A DNA stretch of 34,692 nucleotides from Eubacterium sp. (GTDB taxonomy: Bacteria > Bacillota > Clostridia > Lachnospirales > Lachnospiraceae), in assembly GCA_022764165.1 (NCBI GenBank), contig JALERM010000037.1:1-34692 (forward strand). The letters are read 5' to 3'. Position 1 is the stretch's first letter. Each line of letters starts with the position of its first letter. The notes below the pieces were generated by a model. It had not been told where the DNA came from, did no database searches, and saw only the letters and a program-made list of their open reading frames with translations. A program made the translations under genes and the position numbers. Of the stretch, positions 26,401 through 33,397 are shown in pieces.

Positions 26401-27346
26401 TGGAGGTAGGTATCGTAACGTCACTGTCAATGTCCGGCAGGTGAAGGATGAAGAAGAGTATTCAAACAATGACAGTGACTCTGAAGGCAGCAATATCTAT
26501 GCATACACGAACAGTCGTGAAATACTCTCCATGGCAAAAGTATATTTTGATTTTGACCTTGATGGAGCAAGTGAAACGGAGGTACTTAATTATGTGAAAC
26601 AGCTGTATAACGGAAGCCACACCTATTATGTAACAGAAACTCCGGTATATGCAGAAGATGACGAAGGGAACAGCTATATTGCAGCATATGATGCAACAAT
26701 TGATTATACCACATATTATTTCAATGCTATCTTTAACTGTCAGCTTCTGAATGATTCCTATGGTGGATCTGCAATTCTAGGTTCTGATATTTCAGGAGGT
26801 GTCGTAGCTGAACAGATGTGGAATTACTTTAAGAGTGCAGGTTGGTCAGATGCCGCCTGTGCAGCAGCACTGGGGAATGCTGCACAGGAAAGTGGAGGTA
26901 CACTGATATCCGGTATCAATCCGGCCGCACATGGAAGTGGAGGCCGCGGTGTGTTTGGCTTCACTTACTCTCCGGATTCCAAGAAATCAGACGATGGGAT
27001 GGGACTGGTACGTTACGCAGAAAGCCAAGGTACAGACTGGACAGACCTGAAAACACAGTTGGACTACTTTGTTCTATGTCAGCAGGGAGTATGGGGAAGT
27101 ATGTGGAATTCCAATTCGCAAACTGCAAAGGAATTCCGAAATGCAGGATATACAGTACCTGCCTGTTCGTTTGAACAGTTCACCCAACTACAGGATGTCA
27201 ATCAGGCAACTATGGTATTCCTATGTGCTTACGAAAATTGTGGTATCAGAAATGCCAGATGGGAAACAAGAAGCAGGGAAGCAAATAAAGCATATTCTTT
27301 ATATGCAGGGACAACTGCTGAAAGTTCTCCGGAAGAAGAATCCTAA
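20414..27346 (+). CDS. Giant conjugation-type membrane protein with repeat-rich N-terminus and C-terminal lysozyme domain (CD1108-like)
   Basis: A 2310-residue protein. TTG 20414 is preferred because AGGCAGGTG lies 7 bp upstream; the frame opens earlier at TTG 20384 without a site. Residues 1 to ~1400 are hydrophilic and probably disordered, with a recurring motif (S/G)N(V/I)xDAQRA(F/Y)EE seen about seven times and three ~127-residue tandem repeats. Residues ~1480-1900 are ordered and then very basic. A strong membrane segment follows at ~1925-1960 (LLSGILIVLLLILLLFVIIY). The C-terminal ~170 residues are a phage tail-type lysozyme domain (AEQMWNYFKSAGWSDAACAA, LGNAAQESGG). The membrane-plus-lysozyme half resembles CD1108-family proteins of Tn916-like conjugative elements, which open peptidoglycan for the secretion channel. 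The N-terminal extension is unusual. The M15 peptidase gene follows after 16 bp. Confidence 0.8.
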   Translation: MAKDNVKLLTQKKGTPQNMNQNVIDDELNFHAGRNKRKGKKRSSMANGQGHYTNSQITNVYHNIQPKIQENTTENRQPRQNRLLDENGSIIKATTISNEGNKKNTGEQYRPELKESRREPLLSHQRSPEEQKREITDKSAETNPVRPSYSVNSNVKDAQRAYEERILHKSEPSISVSVPDSKVSNADKALMLSREKNETAHHEQWNNTSSILDSGNNNIGRSSDDSGSLKKAEKYLRETFANSELFHQPSETITRETDLSVIGKSNVAEAQRAYEESINQQKRASAESDLKISKSPEPIRINTGYGANESYHAESYESERSSDVNSTVSKERHHHSSGSVDGSKKRSEHEQDLKIRFEKPSSYKEQTEDRQVTVDDGSRRMQEINPADSKPSPAEYRHLEPEHTGKAVEYTKSMDAPVRSSAHNQSRMQRPSQVKQPYTQDSYHTLEKDEHKEQRQSFSFCSNVKDAQRAFEERQFRKPSADTPVRSHDQIVEYTDRQATFDDGSRRIQETGSADSKLSPAEYRHLEPEHTGKAAEYTRHMDSPVRTSDINQTRMDRTHQMLPPFAQDSYRTLEKDEHNEQRQSFSFGSNIKDAQRAFEESQFQKPSAVIPVRSHDRIVEYTDRQVVVDGSSNSRIQETGSIDIKPSPVEHHLLKPEYTAKTVEYTESMDTPVRPSAQNHSRTESPSQVKQSNTQGTYHTLEKDDHKKPRQSFSFGSNIKDAQRIFEESILQKPSEDSPVSSHDHIVERTDAQVAFEGSRSKIQESGAFDSRKQSPDYQRVNLLQPCNPIRSTEISPTVTQESQTDFLELKEGSYRVKLTRNSENLDQKGIQPSNLFGNNSKHAFDENLFIKTRDTKQKEISVSIGSQTGENTSLDGKNTRLQEPGYAERADHISANSHMTLEKTSSAIERTKEQLLGHPEGSNQQSIRKQSHLLESDKTTKAIPADMQRKQVMYSQRLFEDDMIQPPKGLSLENSILHQENKHSLDGRESKLKESGIIERMAQSDVNSIVDLKMPSKGTDNQGNMNQAFDENKSGLSENHPIFLKDVLNQKLQDGTIPSAKPVITINRNVKDAQRDFQENTLRRPKFQEQFIFPVYDNENQEKLSEEQNHKLSDTEQNELFHKSGETIPISAKKQGVPKTLMGHVLLKGGAVDESLPGERQRLLNDQNRHLQKDVSEPRLHGNIHPISEKFEEPDLQELSYTEQPGIVQGHLSHDVPPLINGMDEEDKLSCGISKREERGLIKNTGKISDHADVLNHSLHKDTSILEKNLFVGNVQDAQQAYKDSLIKKGIRPSLLSDAYAPGVIPGFTDPLSDDKTSVLPDSDATAILSSASPGLDMGVFGKKDASVDGTKLSNPVMERLNNSLHDTVSGQLDEPIDASSFIGVSKKQGLINADKTRGIGLADNRNPTAAARISPNTYHLLTSEKRMFLAERRKKLIEMFSNRAIRMEELNANLMESGDLSYEGIEPLLSDDDDPNTIAATRDKPSRLHVDDIITIPTKLTIYMAYQITTNGTYENTGIHTTASVYVPTAIFAANTALKWLSNGAVKNYLQSNAFREIKQVLVFDSQSAAGDIRNLLLRYGINNEDKIQKALDVISGDNFIPGRDISLLYNSMDLSNVVNPQTGNLFTPAEISDFRHELLTIINSNTPDVEGINPETLMNLKDRKGLLEQQKMINQYLRKHLLTGTRNRGLGNLAGTVSVRQLRNLLKRTDLTAEEIAVIKHALKLHAAIKTSEMSHKKLGITRNIRRHARKLLINTHVGSGAFLLLDLVRMTTRTLKYTMRSAAQMGKGIKYGLALASRPIRSAVLMVNRAIRINPVIDHAMTGYVDPVVNRVRNVVDHASDTVRNVHTRRSHIRQRARNFSRETRKFFRDPFRIRERTMSRLAKTKAGKAVKKATAPVKNIVNMVRAAIAKVVATIAAVVSTILSLLSGILIVLLLILLLFVIIYFLIATFMNMFTLNADASDSDTAILNQCIETINSMYENQMSSINSITNGGRYRNVTVNVRQVKDEEEYSNNDSDSEGSNIYAYTNSREILSMAKVYFDFDLDGASETEVLNYVKQLYNGSHTYYVTETPVYAEDDEGNSYIAAYDATIDYTTYYFNAIFNCQLLNDSYGGSAILGSDISGGVVAEQMWNYFKSAGWSDAACAAALGNAAQESGGTLISGINPAAHGSGGRGVFGFTYSPDSKKSDDGMGLVRYAESQGTDWTDLKTQLDYFVLCQQGVWGSMWNSNSQTAKEFRNAGYTVPACSFEQFTQLQDVNQATMVFLCAYENCGIRNARWETRSREANKAYSLYAGTTAESSPEEES
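21521..22666 (+). repeat. Three tandem ~382-bp coding repeats inside the giant gene
   Basis: Units begin at about 21521, 21902 and 22283, with the start of a degraded fourth at 22667 (spacings 381, 381 and 384 bp, all multiples of three). Each encodes RQxxxDGSxRxQE, a PSPAEYRHLEPEHTGK-type segment, a TLEKDEHxEQRQSFSF segment, and then SN(V/I)KDAQRAFEE. Conservation at the base level indicates fairly recent duplication. The unit number may vary between strains. Confidence 0.85.
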
Positions 27347-27362
27347 AAGGAGGTAAAGATAT

Positions 27363-28544
27363 ATGAAAAAGCATAGCCAGATGATTGCATCCCTACTTGC
27401 ATTTGTAATGATCTTTCCAACAGCTGCTTTTGCAGGCACAGATTGGGAGGGATGGGATGCAGAAAAACGTGATGATGCATGGACGGTATTTGACATGACG
27501 GAATGGACTGAATTTGAGTCATTAGGTTATGTTCCATCCATACTTACTACTTATGAAGCAACTGCATCAGTCAGTGATACTGTCCGAGGTTATGAAGAGC
27601 AGATAAAAGCAAAACTGCAGAGTTACACACAGGACTATTCTGGTTATACAGAATTGATGCTTGCTATCGTTTCATTGAGAACTAATGGAGCAGGTTCGGA
27701 TATCTTTGATATTGCTGGACTTCCCAACTATAGCCCTGAAGCAGAAATATCGACGGAAACATCGATTGAAACTGCATGCCATTTATTAGTGGAATGTGTA
27801 CGGAAGTCAGAAGACGCAAATCCGTATAAAATGGATGCCCTGTTGCAGGCAATTGTCATCGCATGGTACTGTAATGATCCTACATTGATCGATTATTATA
27901 CAGAGAAGAAATATTCACAGTTCGAAACCGACACATATATGGAAGAAAAAGGACTTACCATCGACCATAAAGCAGTCCTGCGTTCGTTAAATGCAATCTA
28001 CACATGCAAAGAAGTTAAAATGGTTGGGGCAGCAGCGGGGTCTGGGACGGTTGCTGCAGGCATTGCAGGCACTGTCGATTCCAATGAACGACTTAACTGG
28101 CTGTTCCCATCCGGGGTACCTACAACGCCGACTGAAGTACAGCCCTACCTGACGACGATCACAGTACCTATCAATACTACCAGTGGACAGACAACAATGA
28201 ATCTCCGCGTCCATAATAAACTGGCCAATGAGCTCATAGCAACATTTGAAGACTTACTGACTGTCAAAGGGTTCTATGTTGATCCAGGGGATACTTTTGG
28301 TTATAACTGGCGTACGATGGCCTCAGGAACGGGGAAAATATCACATCATTCATACGGTTGTGTGATCGATCTGAATGCTAACGCAAACCCACCCTCTTAT
28401 TGGGATGCTACTCCTGATCCAAGCAGTCCATATTACAATAATCCACAGGTGGTAGCAATATTTAAAGCTCATGGATTTTATTGGGGCGGGGATTGGTCTC
28501 CCAGTTTTTATGATCCCATGCATTTTACTTACACCAACCACTAA
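27363..28544 (+). CDS. Secreted M15-family (VanY/endolysin-like) peptidoglycan peptidase
   Basis: A 393-residue protein with a clear signal peptide (MKKHSQMIASLLAFVMIF, cleavage likely after AAFA at residue 24). Residues ~30-215 are helical with no family I recognise. The C-terminal ~120 residues are a zinc M15 peptidase: SHHSYGCVIDLN fits SxHxxGxAxD with ligands H329 and D336, and DPMHFTY supplies H387. Members cleave L-Ala-D-Glu or D-Ala-D-Ala bonds in peptidoglycan. AAAGGAGG precedes the ATG by 9 bp and the gene is tightly coupled to the giant lysozyme protein. Together they could cut glycan and peptide bonds to let a transfer apparatus through the wall. A vancomycin-resistance role is unlikely without van genes. 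Confidence 0.82.
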   Translation: MKKHSQMIASLLAFVMIFPTAAFAGTDWEGWDAEKRDDAWTVFDMTEWTEFESLGYVPSILTTYEATASVSDTVRGYEEQIKAKLQSYTQDYSGYTELMLAIVSLRTNGAGSDIFDIAGLPNYSPEAEISTETSIETACHLLVECVRKSEDANPYKMDALLQAIVIAWYCNDPTLIDYYTEKKYSQFETDTYMEEKGLTIDHKAVLRSLNAIYTCKEVKMVGAAAGSGTVAAGIAGTVDSNERLNWLFPSGVPTTPTEVQPYLTTITVPINTTSGQTTMNLRVHNKLANELIATFEDLLTVKGFYVDPGDTFGYNWRTMASGTGKISHHSYGCVIDLNANANPPSYWDATPDPSSPYYNNPQVVAIFKAHGFYWGGDWSPSFYDPMHFTYTNH

Positions 28545-28569
28545 ACGGTAGAAGCATACGGAATGACCA

Positions 28570-28595
28570 AAGGGCTGGCAAAGCTGCCGGCCCTT
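28570..28595 (+). terminator. GC-rich hairpin after the M15 gene, probable terminator or attenuator
   Basis: AAGGGCTGGCA (28570-28580) pairs with TGCCGGCCCTT (28585-28595) over 11 bp with one G-T wobble and a 4-base loop. There is no T tract, so it may act as a weak terminator or an RNA-stabilising hairpin between the wall-hydrolase genes and the parM unit. Confidence 0.45.
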
Positions 28596-28613
28596 CGAAT
28601 CATATGCAAGAAT

Positions 28614-28643
28614 TTATCTGTATTAAAAATCTGGTAATATAAT
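28614..28643 (+). promoter_or_regulatory. Candidate promoter for the parM operon
   Basis: TGGTAATATAAT contains a consensus -10 (TATAAT 28638-28643). The -35 (TTATCT 28614-28619, 18-bp spacing) is poor. It lies ~30 bp before the parM start. No array of direct repeats of the kind found in parC centromeres is visible here. Confidence 0.4.
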
Positions 28644-28671
28644 CCTATCACGAAGAAAAGGAGAAAAGAAT

Positions 28672-29886
28672 ATGCAGACAAGTACATATCGAACACGAAC
28701 CGAATGGACACCAAAAACATATGAAAAGGTAAAAACAGATGAGAATCTTTGGGTGATCGGACTGGATTCCGGTTATGGCGGCATGAAAGGTTTCTCACCA
28801 AATAAATATTTTTGTTTCCCATCTTATGCGAAACTTCTGAATCAGGATAAGAGCATGATGACAATGTTCGATAAAAATGATGTGATCTATCAGGATCTGG
28901 ATACCGGAGAGCTATATCTGCTGGGTCGAAATGCCCAGAACAGTATATCAAAAAATGATACGAATGATACGGATGGCGAGCTTTTCACACGAAAACGCTA
29001 TAAGAACAAAAAATTCTATGTCCTTTGCATGGCTGCAATAGGCCTTGCATGTATGCCCAACTACAAGGATCCTGATACGAGTGGGATAGGAAAAGAAATC
29101 ATCCTTCAGGCAGGACTTCCTCCAGCATATCTGGATATGGATAAAGGACCTTATACACAGATGCTTACAAGGCCTGCCAATTTCAGGCTCAAGGTTGGAA
29201 AGAATCCGTGGCAGGAATTCCATATCGCTATCAAACCGGAGAATATTCATGTGATGGCACAGCCATCTGGAACGATGGCATCTATTAATATCGGAAATAA
29301 CGGTCAGTATATCCAGGATGCTCGCAAATATCTCACTGGTAACGTACTGATCATAGATATTGGCTTCAACACAATGGATGTTTATGGAATGAAAGGACAT
29401 ATTCTTTCTGCCAATGAGTCATTTGATACTTTTGGGATGCGTGCGATCCTGCAGATGGTATCCGAAGAGATCAAGAAAGAAAAAAATGAAGAAATACGTG
29501 TGGCTGCCATGCAGAAATATCTTGAAAAAGGAACGATTCCGATTACAAAAGAAATGAGTATGGATGAAGAAGACTTTACGTTTTCAGATGAGGAATGGCC
29601 ATTTGATAAGATCCTCGAAAAATGCAGTTATAAAGTCTGCAATATGGCTCTGAAACATCTTAGCAATATCACGGATCAATTTGCTGATTATGAATATCTC
29701 GTCGTTACAGGAGGGACAGGGGCTGCATGGTATGATTGGATCCAGGATAAATTCAAGAACAGCAAATTGCAGATAATTCCAGGAAACCGCAATGATAACC
29801 TTGATATGCTTTATGCCAATGTACGTGGGTACTATCTGTTCCGATCTATGAATTTGATCAATCAAATGCGAAAGAGAAATAACTAA
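28672..29886 (+). CDS. parM: ParM/Alp-type actin-like ATPase for plasmid segregation
   Basis: A 404-residue protein with the actin-fold nucleotide motifs in order: phosphate-1 IGLDSGYGGMKG (D32), phosphate-2 LIIDIGFNTMDVYG (D229) and the adenosine motif VVTGGTGAAWYDW (G347-G350). Length and motif spacing fit bacterial plasmid actins (ParM/Alp7-like). Such proteins polymerise into filaments that push or pull element copies through an adaptor bound to a centromere. A GGAGAAAAG site precedes the ATG. The next gene, 18 bp downstream, encodes the likely DNA-binding partner. The subfamily cannot be fixed by eye. Confidence 0.85.
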   Translation: MQTSTYRTRTEWTPKTYEKVKTDENLWVIGLDSGYGGMKGFSPNKYFCFPSYAKLLNQDKSMMTMFDKNDVIYQDLDTGELYLLGRNAQNSISKNDTNDTDGELFTRKRYKNKKFYVLCMAAIGLACMPNYKDPDTSGIGKEIILQAGLPPAYLDMDKGPYTQMLTRPANFRLKVGKNPWQEFHIAIKPENIHVMAQPSGTMASINIGNNGQYIQDARKYLTGNVLIIDIGFNTMDVYGMKGHILSANESFDTFGMRAILQMVSEEIKKEKNEEIRVAAMQKYLEKGTIPITKEMSMDEEDFTFSDEEWPFDKILEKCSYKVCNMALKHLSNITDQFADYEYLVVTGGTGAAWYDWIQDKFKNSKLQIIPGNRNDNLDMLYANVRGYYLFRSMNLINQMRKRNN

Positions 29887-29904
29887 TCTGAGGAGGATTA
29901 TAAG

Positions 29905-30720
29905 GTGAAAGCAATTATCCGCTTGAATAAATGCCATGATATGGATCTGATCATATTAAAAATGGAATATCATGTTAATCTTGCTGAAACAGCAAAAATA
30001 TGCATGAGAGCATATGTACATCATGAAAATATTGTATTTCGACCATGTAAAAGTCCGACTGTCCCCAAAAAGTATATCTATAAAAAATATCAGATGAAAC
30101 AGGGAGCTGAACAGATTCAGTTCCCTTCGCAGACATTTACGTTGACATTAAGTGAGGACTCTGATGCGGACTGTATCGCTTTCTGGAAAAATATTATCCC
30201 CGGATATCGTACCATGTTTATCAAACAGCTGTTAAGGATATACCTGAAGACGCCTATGATCCCGGAATTCATGTGTAATGTGCCAAAGGACCTGAACAAA
30301 TACACAGATACCCCCACAGACACATACGATATCCCTCTGCGGGATAAGAATAGACTAAAATCAAGGACCAGGGAAGAAATAGAATCACATATCCTAAAGA
30401 ATGATTTACAATTATCAACCGGTAATGATACAGAGAGACAGAAGATCGAGGAGGATATCTTAAGAACGAACCCTGTATATCAGTCGCCACACAGTTCCGT
30501 AAAAAGGGAAAAAACAATTGGATCTGGAGCCAGAGTACCTGTTTCATCCGTTGATAAGGATATAAGGGATAATCATGGCAGAAAATACGGCTACGATGGG
30601 CAAAGAATCCCATTCAACGATAAGAATGAGACAATAGAACTTAATAAGAGTAGTGATGCTGATCTCAAAGAGGATGATGATGAATTGATGAACCTGCTGT
30701 CTGCATGGACAAACGGGTGA
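29905..30720 (+). CDS. parR: ParR-like ribbon-helix-helix partner of ParM
   Basis: A 271-residue protein starting at GTG behind GAGGAGG. Two ribbon-helix-helix-like segments are visible: residues 1-42 (KAIIRLNKCHDMDLIILKM, then LAETAKICMRAYV) and ~73-112 (QTFTLTLSEDSDADCIAFW, then GYRTMFIKQLLRIYL). The second matches the beta-strand, helix, R/K-x-F-I-K-x-L-L-x-x-Y-L pattern of ParR proteins. The remaining ~150 residues are polar, charged and probably disordered, ending in an acidic helix (EDDDELMNLLSAW) that could bind the ParM filament as ParR C-termini do. Position directly after parM supports the call. ParR would bind centromere repeats and repress the operon. Confidence 0.65.
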   Translation: MKAIIRLNKCHDMDLIILKMEYHVNLAETAKICMRAYVHHENIVFRPCKSPTVPKKYIYKKYQMKQGAEQIQFPSQTFTLTLSEDSDADCIAFWKNIIPGYRTMFIKQLLRIYLKTPMIPEFMCNVPKDLNKYTDTPTDTYDIPLRDKNRLKSRTREEIESHILKNDLQLSTGNDTERQKIEEDILRTNPVYQSPHSSVKREKTIGSGARVPVSSVDKDIRDNHGRKYGYDGQRIPFNDKNETIELNKSSDADLKEDDDELMNLLSAWTNG

Positions 30721-30743
30721 TATATATATCAGGGAGGTATAAA

Positions 30744-31058
30744 TTGAAAATAACTGAATTTGATAAAACAAAGGAATTTGAAAATAAAATAGAACCCATG
30801 ATCAGGGAACTTATTAAGATGTGTAAATTTTATGAAGTACCATTATTTGTATCGGCCTGTACAAAAAGTGAGAAAGAAAAGACCTCTTATCGGAATTTCC
30901 ATGTAAGCACTGCTATCAATAACCAAAATCTGAAAGATGATCAGATAAGGAAACACATTTTGATCGCAAATGGTTTTGATGCCATACAGCCAGGTACATG
31001 CATGGAGATCATGCCTGATGATCTGTTTTCTGATATGGCAGACAGTCAGGAGGTATAG
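30744..31058 (+). CDS. Unknown small protein of the parM operon
   Basis: A 104-residue protein. TTG 30744 is chosen because GGGAGG lies 7 bp upstream; an in-frame ATG at 30705 would overlap the previous gene and has no site. The core has a helix (MIRELIKMCKFYEVP), a strand (LFVSACTKSE) and a C-terminal segment (GFDAIQPGTCMEIMPDDLF). It recalls small proteins of Gram-positive mobile elements with a 'helix, IPxF strand' layout, but I cannot assign a function. It lies 23 bp after parR and 3 bp before the next gene, so it is part of the same transcript. Confidence 0.6.
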   Translation: MKITEFDKTKEFENKIEPMIRELIKMCKFYEVPLFVSACTKSEKEKTSYRNFHVSTAINNQNLKDDQIRKHILIANGFDAIQPGTCMEIMPDDLFSDMADSQEV

Positions 31059-31061
31059 GGA

Positions 31062-32450
31062 TTGATTTATATAACAACAAATAAAGACATCAATAATGAT
31101 AAGAATCTGCTCAAAACAGCAAGTACGCTATCATCTGATGATATATTATTTATGCTCAGTCTTGATATCGAGCATTCACCTGAAAGTCTTCGTATCCTCC
31201 AGAATGCTGCCGATAAAAAAAAATTCAGCTTAAAACAATATAGCCTTACAGAGGGTGATTTTGCAGATGATTCTTTAGACCTTAACAATAAATGCAATCT
31301 TGCAATTCAAAGGATTGTGGATCAGTATCTCAAGATAAATCAAGAACGCAAACTGATCTTTGTTGGATATACGATCATTCCTACAATGCTTAGTCTGTAT
31401 GGCTATCTGAGAGAACACAATGTACAGCTGGAAGCGCGTATGGTCAGTTTTAACGCAACCAAAAATATTCTGACCGATAAGGGAAAAATCCAAATGTACT
31501 ATGAAAGATGGCTGAAGTCAAATAAAAACCAGAATAAGAAAATATCCCAACGTACCCTTGAACTTGCGATGGATGATGATGGAGGCACGACGAATGTTAC
31601 CGTTTACAAACCAACGCCCATACTCATTCATGAAACAGACGAAGAAGATGTAGAGATTGTTGGTATCATATCAAATGAAGATGACAGACATGAAAGAATC
31701 GACCCAAAAGATGTCCCTCTTTTAGCAAATGATACTCAAACAGAAAAATGTCCCGAGCAGAAAACTGATATATCTGGATCTGTTCCGGATGACAAGCCGG
31801 ATGATAGTGTTACTGATCATACTTCTGAGGAATCCCAATCCAGTGTCGAAACGGTAAAGGATCCGAAGCCAGATATCCAGAAACCAGAAACTCAAACAGA
31901 AAACAACAAGAAGGTTAATGAACCTGCTGCACCAGCTGACGTCATAAATGTTTCTAATCATCCTTTGAAGAAATTTGGGAATAAGGTGGTAAATACCTTC
32001 TCTAAAAAGAGTATGGGACGTGTAGCCGGCAAGAATAATGAACCAAAACAGGAGACAAGATATCAGGACAGCCAGGGGAATCCTCTGATAGAGAAAAAAA
32101 AGACACGGGAAGAGATTGAAGAATCCATATTCCGTAAAGAAATTCAAAAAGAGGAAGAAAAACCTGAGTATTCTCCTGAATTAATTCACCGTCTGCAGGA
32201 GTATGAGCAATTGATCGACCGTTCCAACCTGTTTTTACGGAAACAATTAAAAATAGATGTACTGGATAACAAAGATTTTTATACCCTTATCAATCTGGTT
32301 CAGACATCCACTTCGCCGGAAGAATTGATACAGAATATGGCAATTGAACTTCCTTGCCATCACTTTGAAGTGATTTCTGATAAAGATTTTATTGAATATA
32401 GAAGGGTTGCCAGAGAGGTCACGGAAGCCACCAATCAGTTTTCCATATGA
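31062..32450 (+). CDS. Unknown 462-residue protein with a disordered middle
   Basis: Starts at TTG behind a perfect AGGAGG (8-bp spacing). Residues 1 to ~165 look folded, with alternating strands and helices (LIFVGYTIIPTMLSLYGYL). Residues ~190-340 are acidic, proline- and glutamate-rich and low in complexity. Residues ~345-462 are helical (EEIEESIFRKEIQKEEEKPE and a charged tail). There is no membrane segment or enzyme motif that I recognise. It sits between the partition genes and the sortase in a run of closely spaced genes. The folded-linker-folded layout suggests a scaffold or adaptor, which is inference. Confidence 0.6.
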   Translation: MIYITTNKDINNDKNLLKTASTLSSDDILFMLSLDIEHSPESLRILQNAADKKKFSLKQYSLTEGDFADDSLDLNNKCNLAIQRIVDQYLKINQERKLIFVGYTIIPTMLSLYGYLREHNVQLEARMVSFNATKNILTDKGKIQMYYERWLKSNKNQNKKISQRTLELAMDDDGGTTNVTVYKPTPILIHETDEEDVEIVGIISNEDDRHERIDPKDVPLLANDTQTEKCPEQKTDISGSVPDDKPDDSVTDHTSEESQSSVETVKDPKPDIQKPETQTENNKKVNEPAAPADVINVSNHPLKKFGNKVVNTFSKKSMGRVAGKNNEPKQETRYQDSQGNPLIEKKKTREEIEESIFRKEIQKEEEKPEYSPELIHRLQEYEQLIDRSNLFLRKQLKIDVLDNKDFYTLINLVQTSTSPEELIQNMAIELPCHHFEVISDKDFIEYRRVAREVTEATNQFSI

Positions 32451-32468
32451 TAGAGGAGGAATATTGCT

Positions 32469-33239
32469 GTGAAGAAAATAATGCTATTACTGATCGGTTG
32501 TCTTATGATCATAGGCGGTTTTTGGATATTAGGGGATAACTGTTCTGTTGCACTTGAATATCTGGAATTTGATAAACAGCAGGATGAAGTTGTCAATACA
32601 TATGTTGGAAATCCACATCTAGTTCATCAGACAGAGACCGAGGTAGATAACCATATTCCAGATCTTGACATTGATTTTGACGCCCTGCTTGAGGTGAATC
32701 CCGATATCATCGGATGGCTATATATTCCCGGTACTGGAACAAATTATCCCATCCTGTTAGGAGATGATGATTCTGAATATTTACATACGAACTACCGACA
32801 TGAATATCAATATCTGGGTTCCATATTTGCCCATTATCGTACATCACCCAAGCTAGATGATCCCTACACGGTTCTTTTTGGTCATAATATGCGTTCTGGT
32901 CGTATGTTCGGAAATCTATCTGATTATCAAAGTAAATCATTCCGGAATGCAAATCCATTTGTATATATCTATACTCCAGACAGAAGTCTTCAGTGTACGA
33001 TTTATGCCAGTGGTTATGCAGATGCAACAGATACAGAAATATTTTCCTACAGATATGAATACCAGACAGAAAGTTTTAGAAAGCTGATAGATACTACAGT
33101 TTCGAATAGTTCTTATGATTGTGCCATAGCCCCCACTGACAGTGACCAGATTTTCTGCTTGTCAACATGTATGGATGGTGGACAAAAAGACAAGAGATAT
33201 GTTGTTCATTGCGTTGCAACCTATATCGAAGAAAAATAA
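32469..33239 (+). CDS. srtB: Class B sortase
   Basis: A 256-residue membrane-anchored transpeptidase starting at GTG behind GAGGAG. An N-terminal signal-anchor (MLLLIGCLMIIGGFWIL) is followed by the class B entry motif (NPDIIGWLYIPGTGTNYPIL), TVLFGHNM with catalytic H139, and FCLSTCMDGG with catalytic C234, then R243 in KRYVVH. Sortases cleave a sorting motif in surface proteins and join them to the peptidoglycan cross-bridge; class B enzymes usually act on NPQTN-like motifs. No protein in this window carries an obvious sorting signal, so the substrate is elsewhere on the element or chromosome. Conjugative elements of Firmicutes often carry such a sortase with an adhesin or pilus-like substrate. 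Confidence 0.9.
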   Translation: MKKIMLLLIGCLMIIGGFWILGDNCSVALEYLEFDKQQDEVVNTYVGNPHLVHQTETEVDNHIPDLDIDFDALLEVNPDIIGWLYIPGTGTNYPILLGDDDSEYLHTNYRHEYQYLGSIFAHYRTSPKLDDPYTVLFGHNMRSGRMFGNLSDYQSKSFRNANPFVYIYTPDRSLQCTIYASGYADATDTEIFSYRYEYQTESFRKLIDTTVSNSSYDCAIAPTDSDQIFCLSTCMDGGQKDKRYVVHCVATYIEEK

Positions 33240-33397
33240 TTCATAACTGCAGTTATAGCAAGTTGCTGTGCTGCAGTATTTTGTTGACATATTTCCGGAT
33301 GACCATTCGATTTTATGATTTCATCTCCTTTACTTACCCATATTTTCACTGTAACAAGATTCATATTATGGAGAACGAAATAACAGGAGGAAAGAAA

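Noticed and set aside
20414-27346. Phage tape-measure protein
   Set aside because: The size and lysozyme domain fit superficially, but the neighbours are partition, sortase and wall-peptidase genes and there are no head, tail or terminase genes in the window.
27363-28544. VanY-type vancomycin resistance gene
   Set aside because: Only the M15 catalytic pattern is shared; there are no van ligase, dehydrogenase or regulator genes, and the context is a transfer wall-hydrolase operon.
33240-33397. TTGACA at ~33283 as a promoter
   Set aside because: No acceptable -10 box at 16-18 bp spacing.
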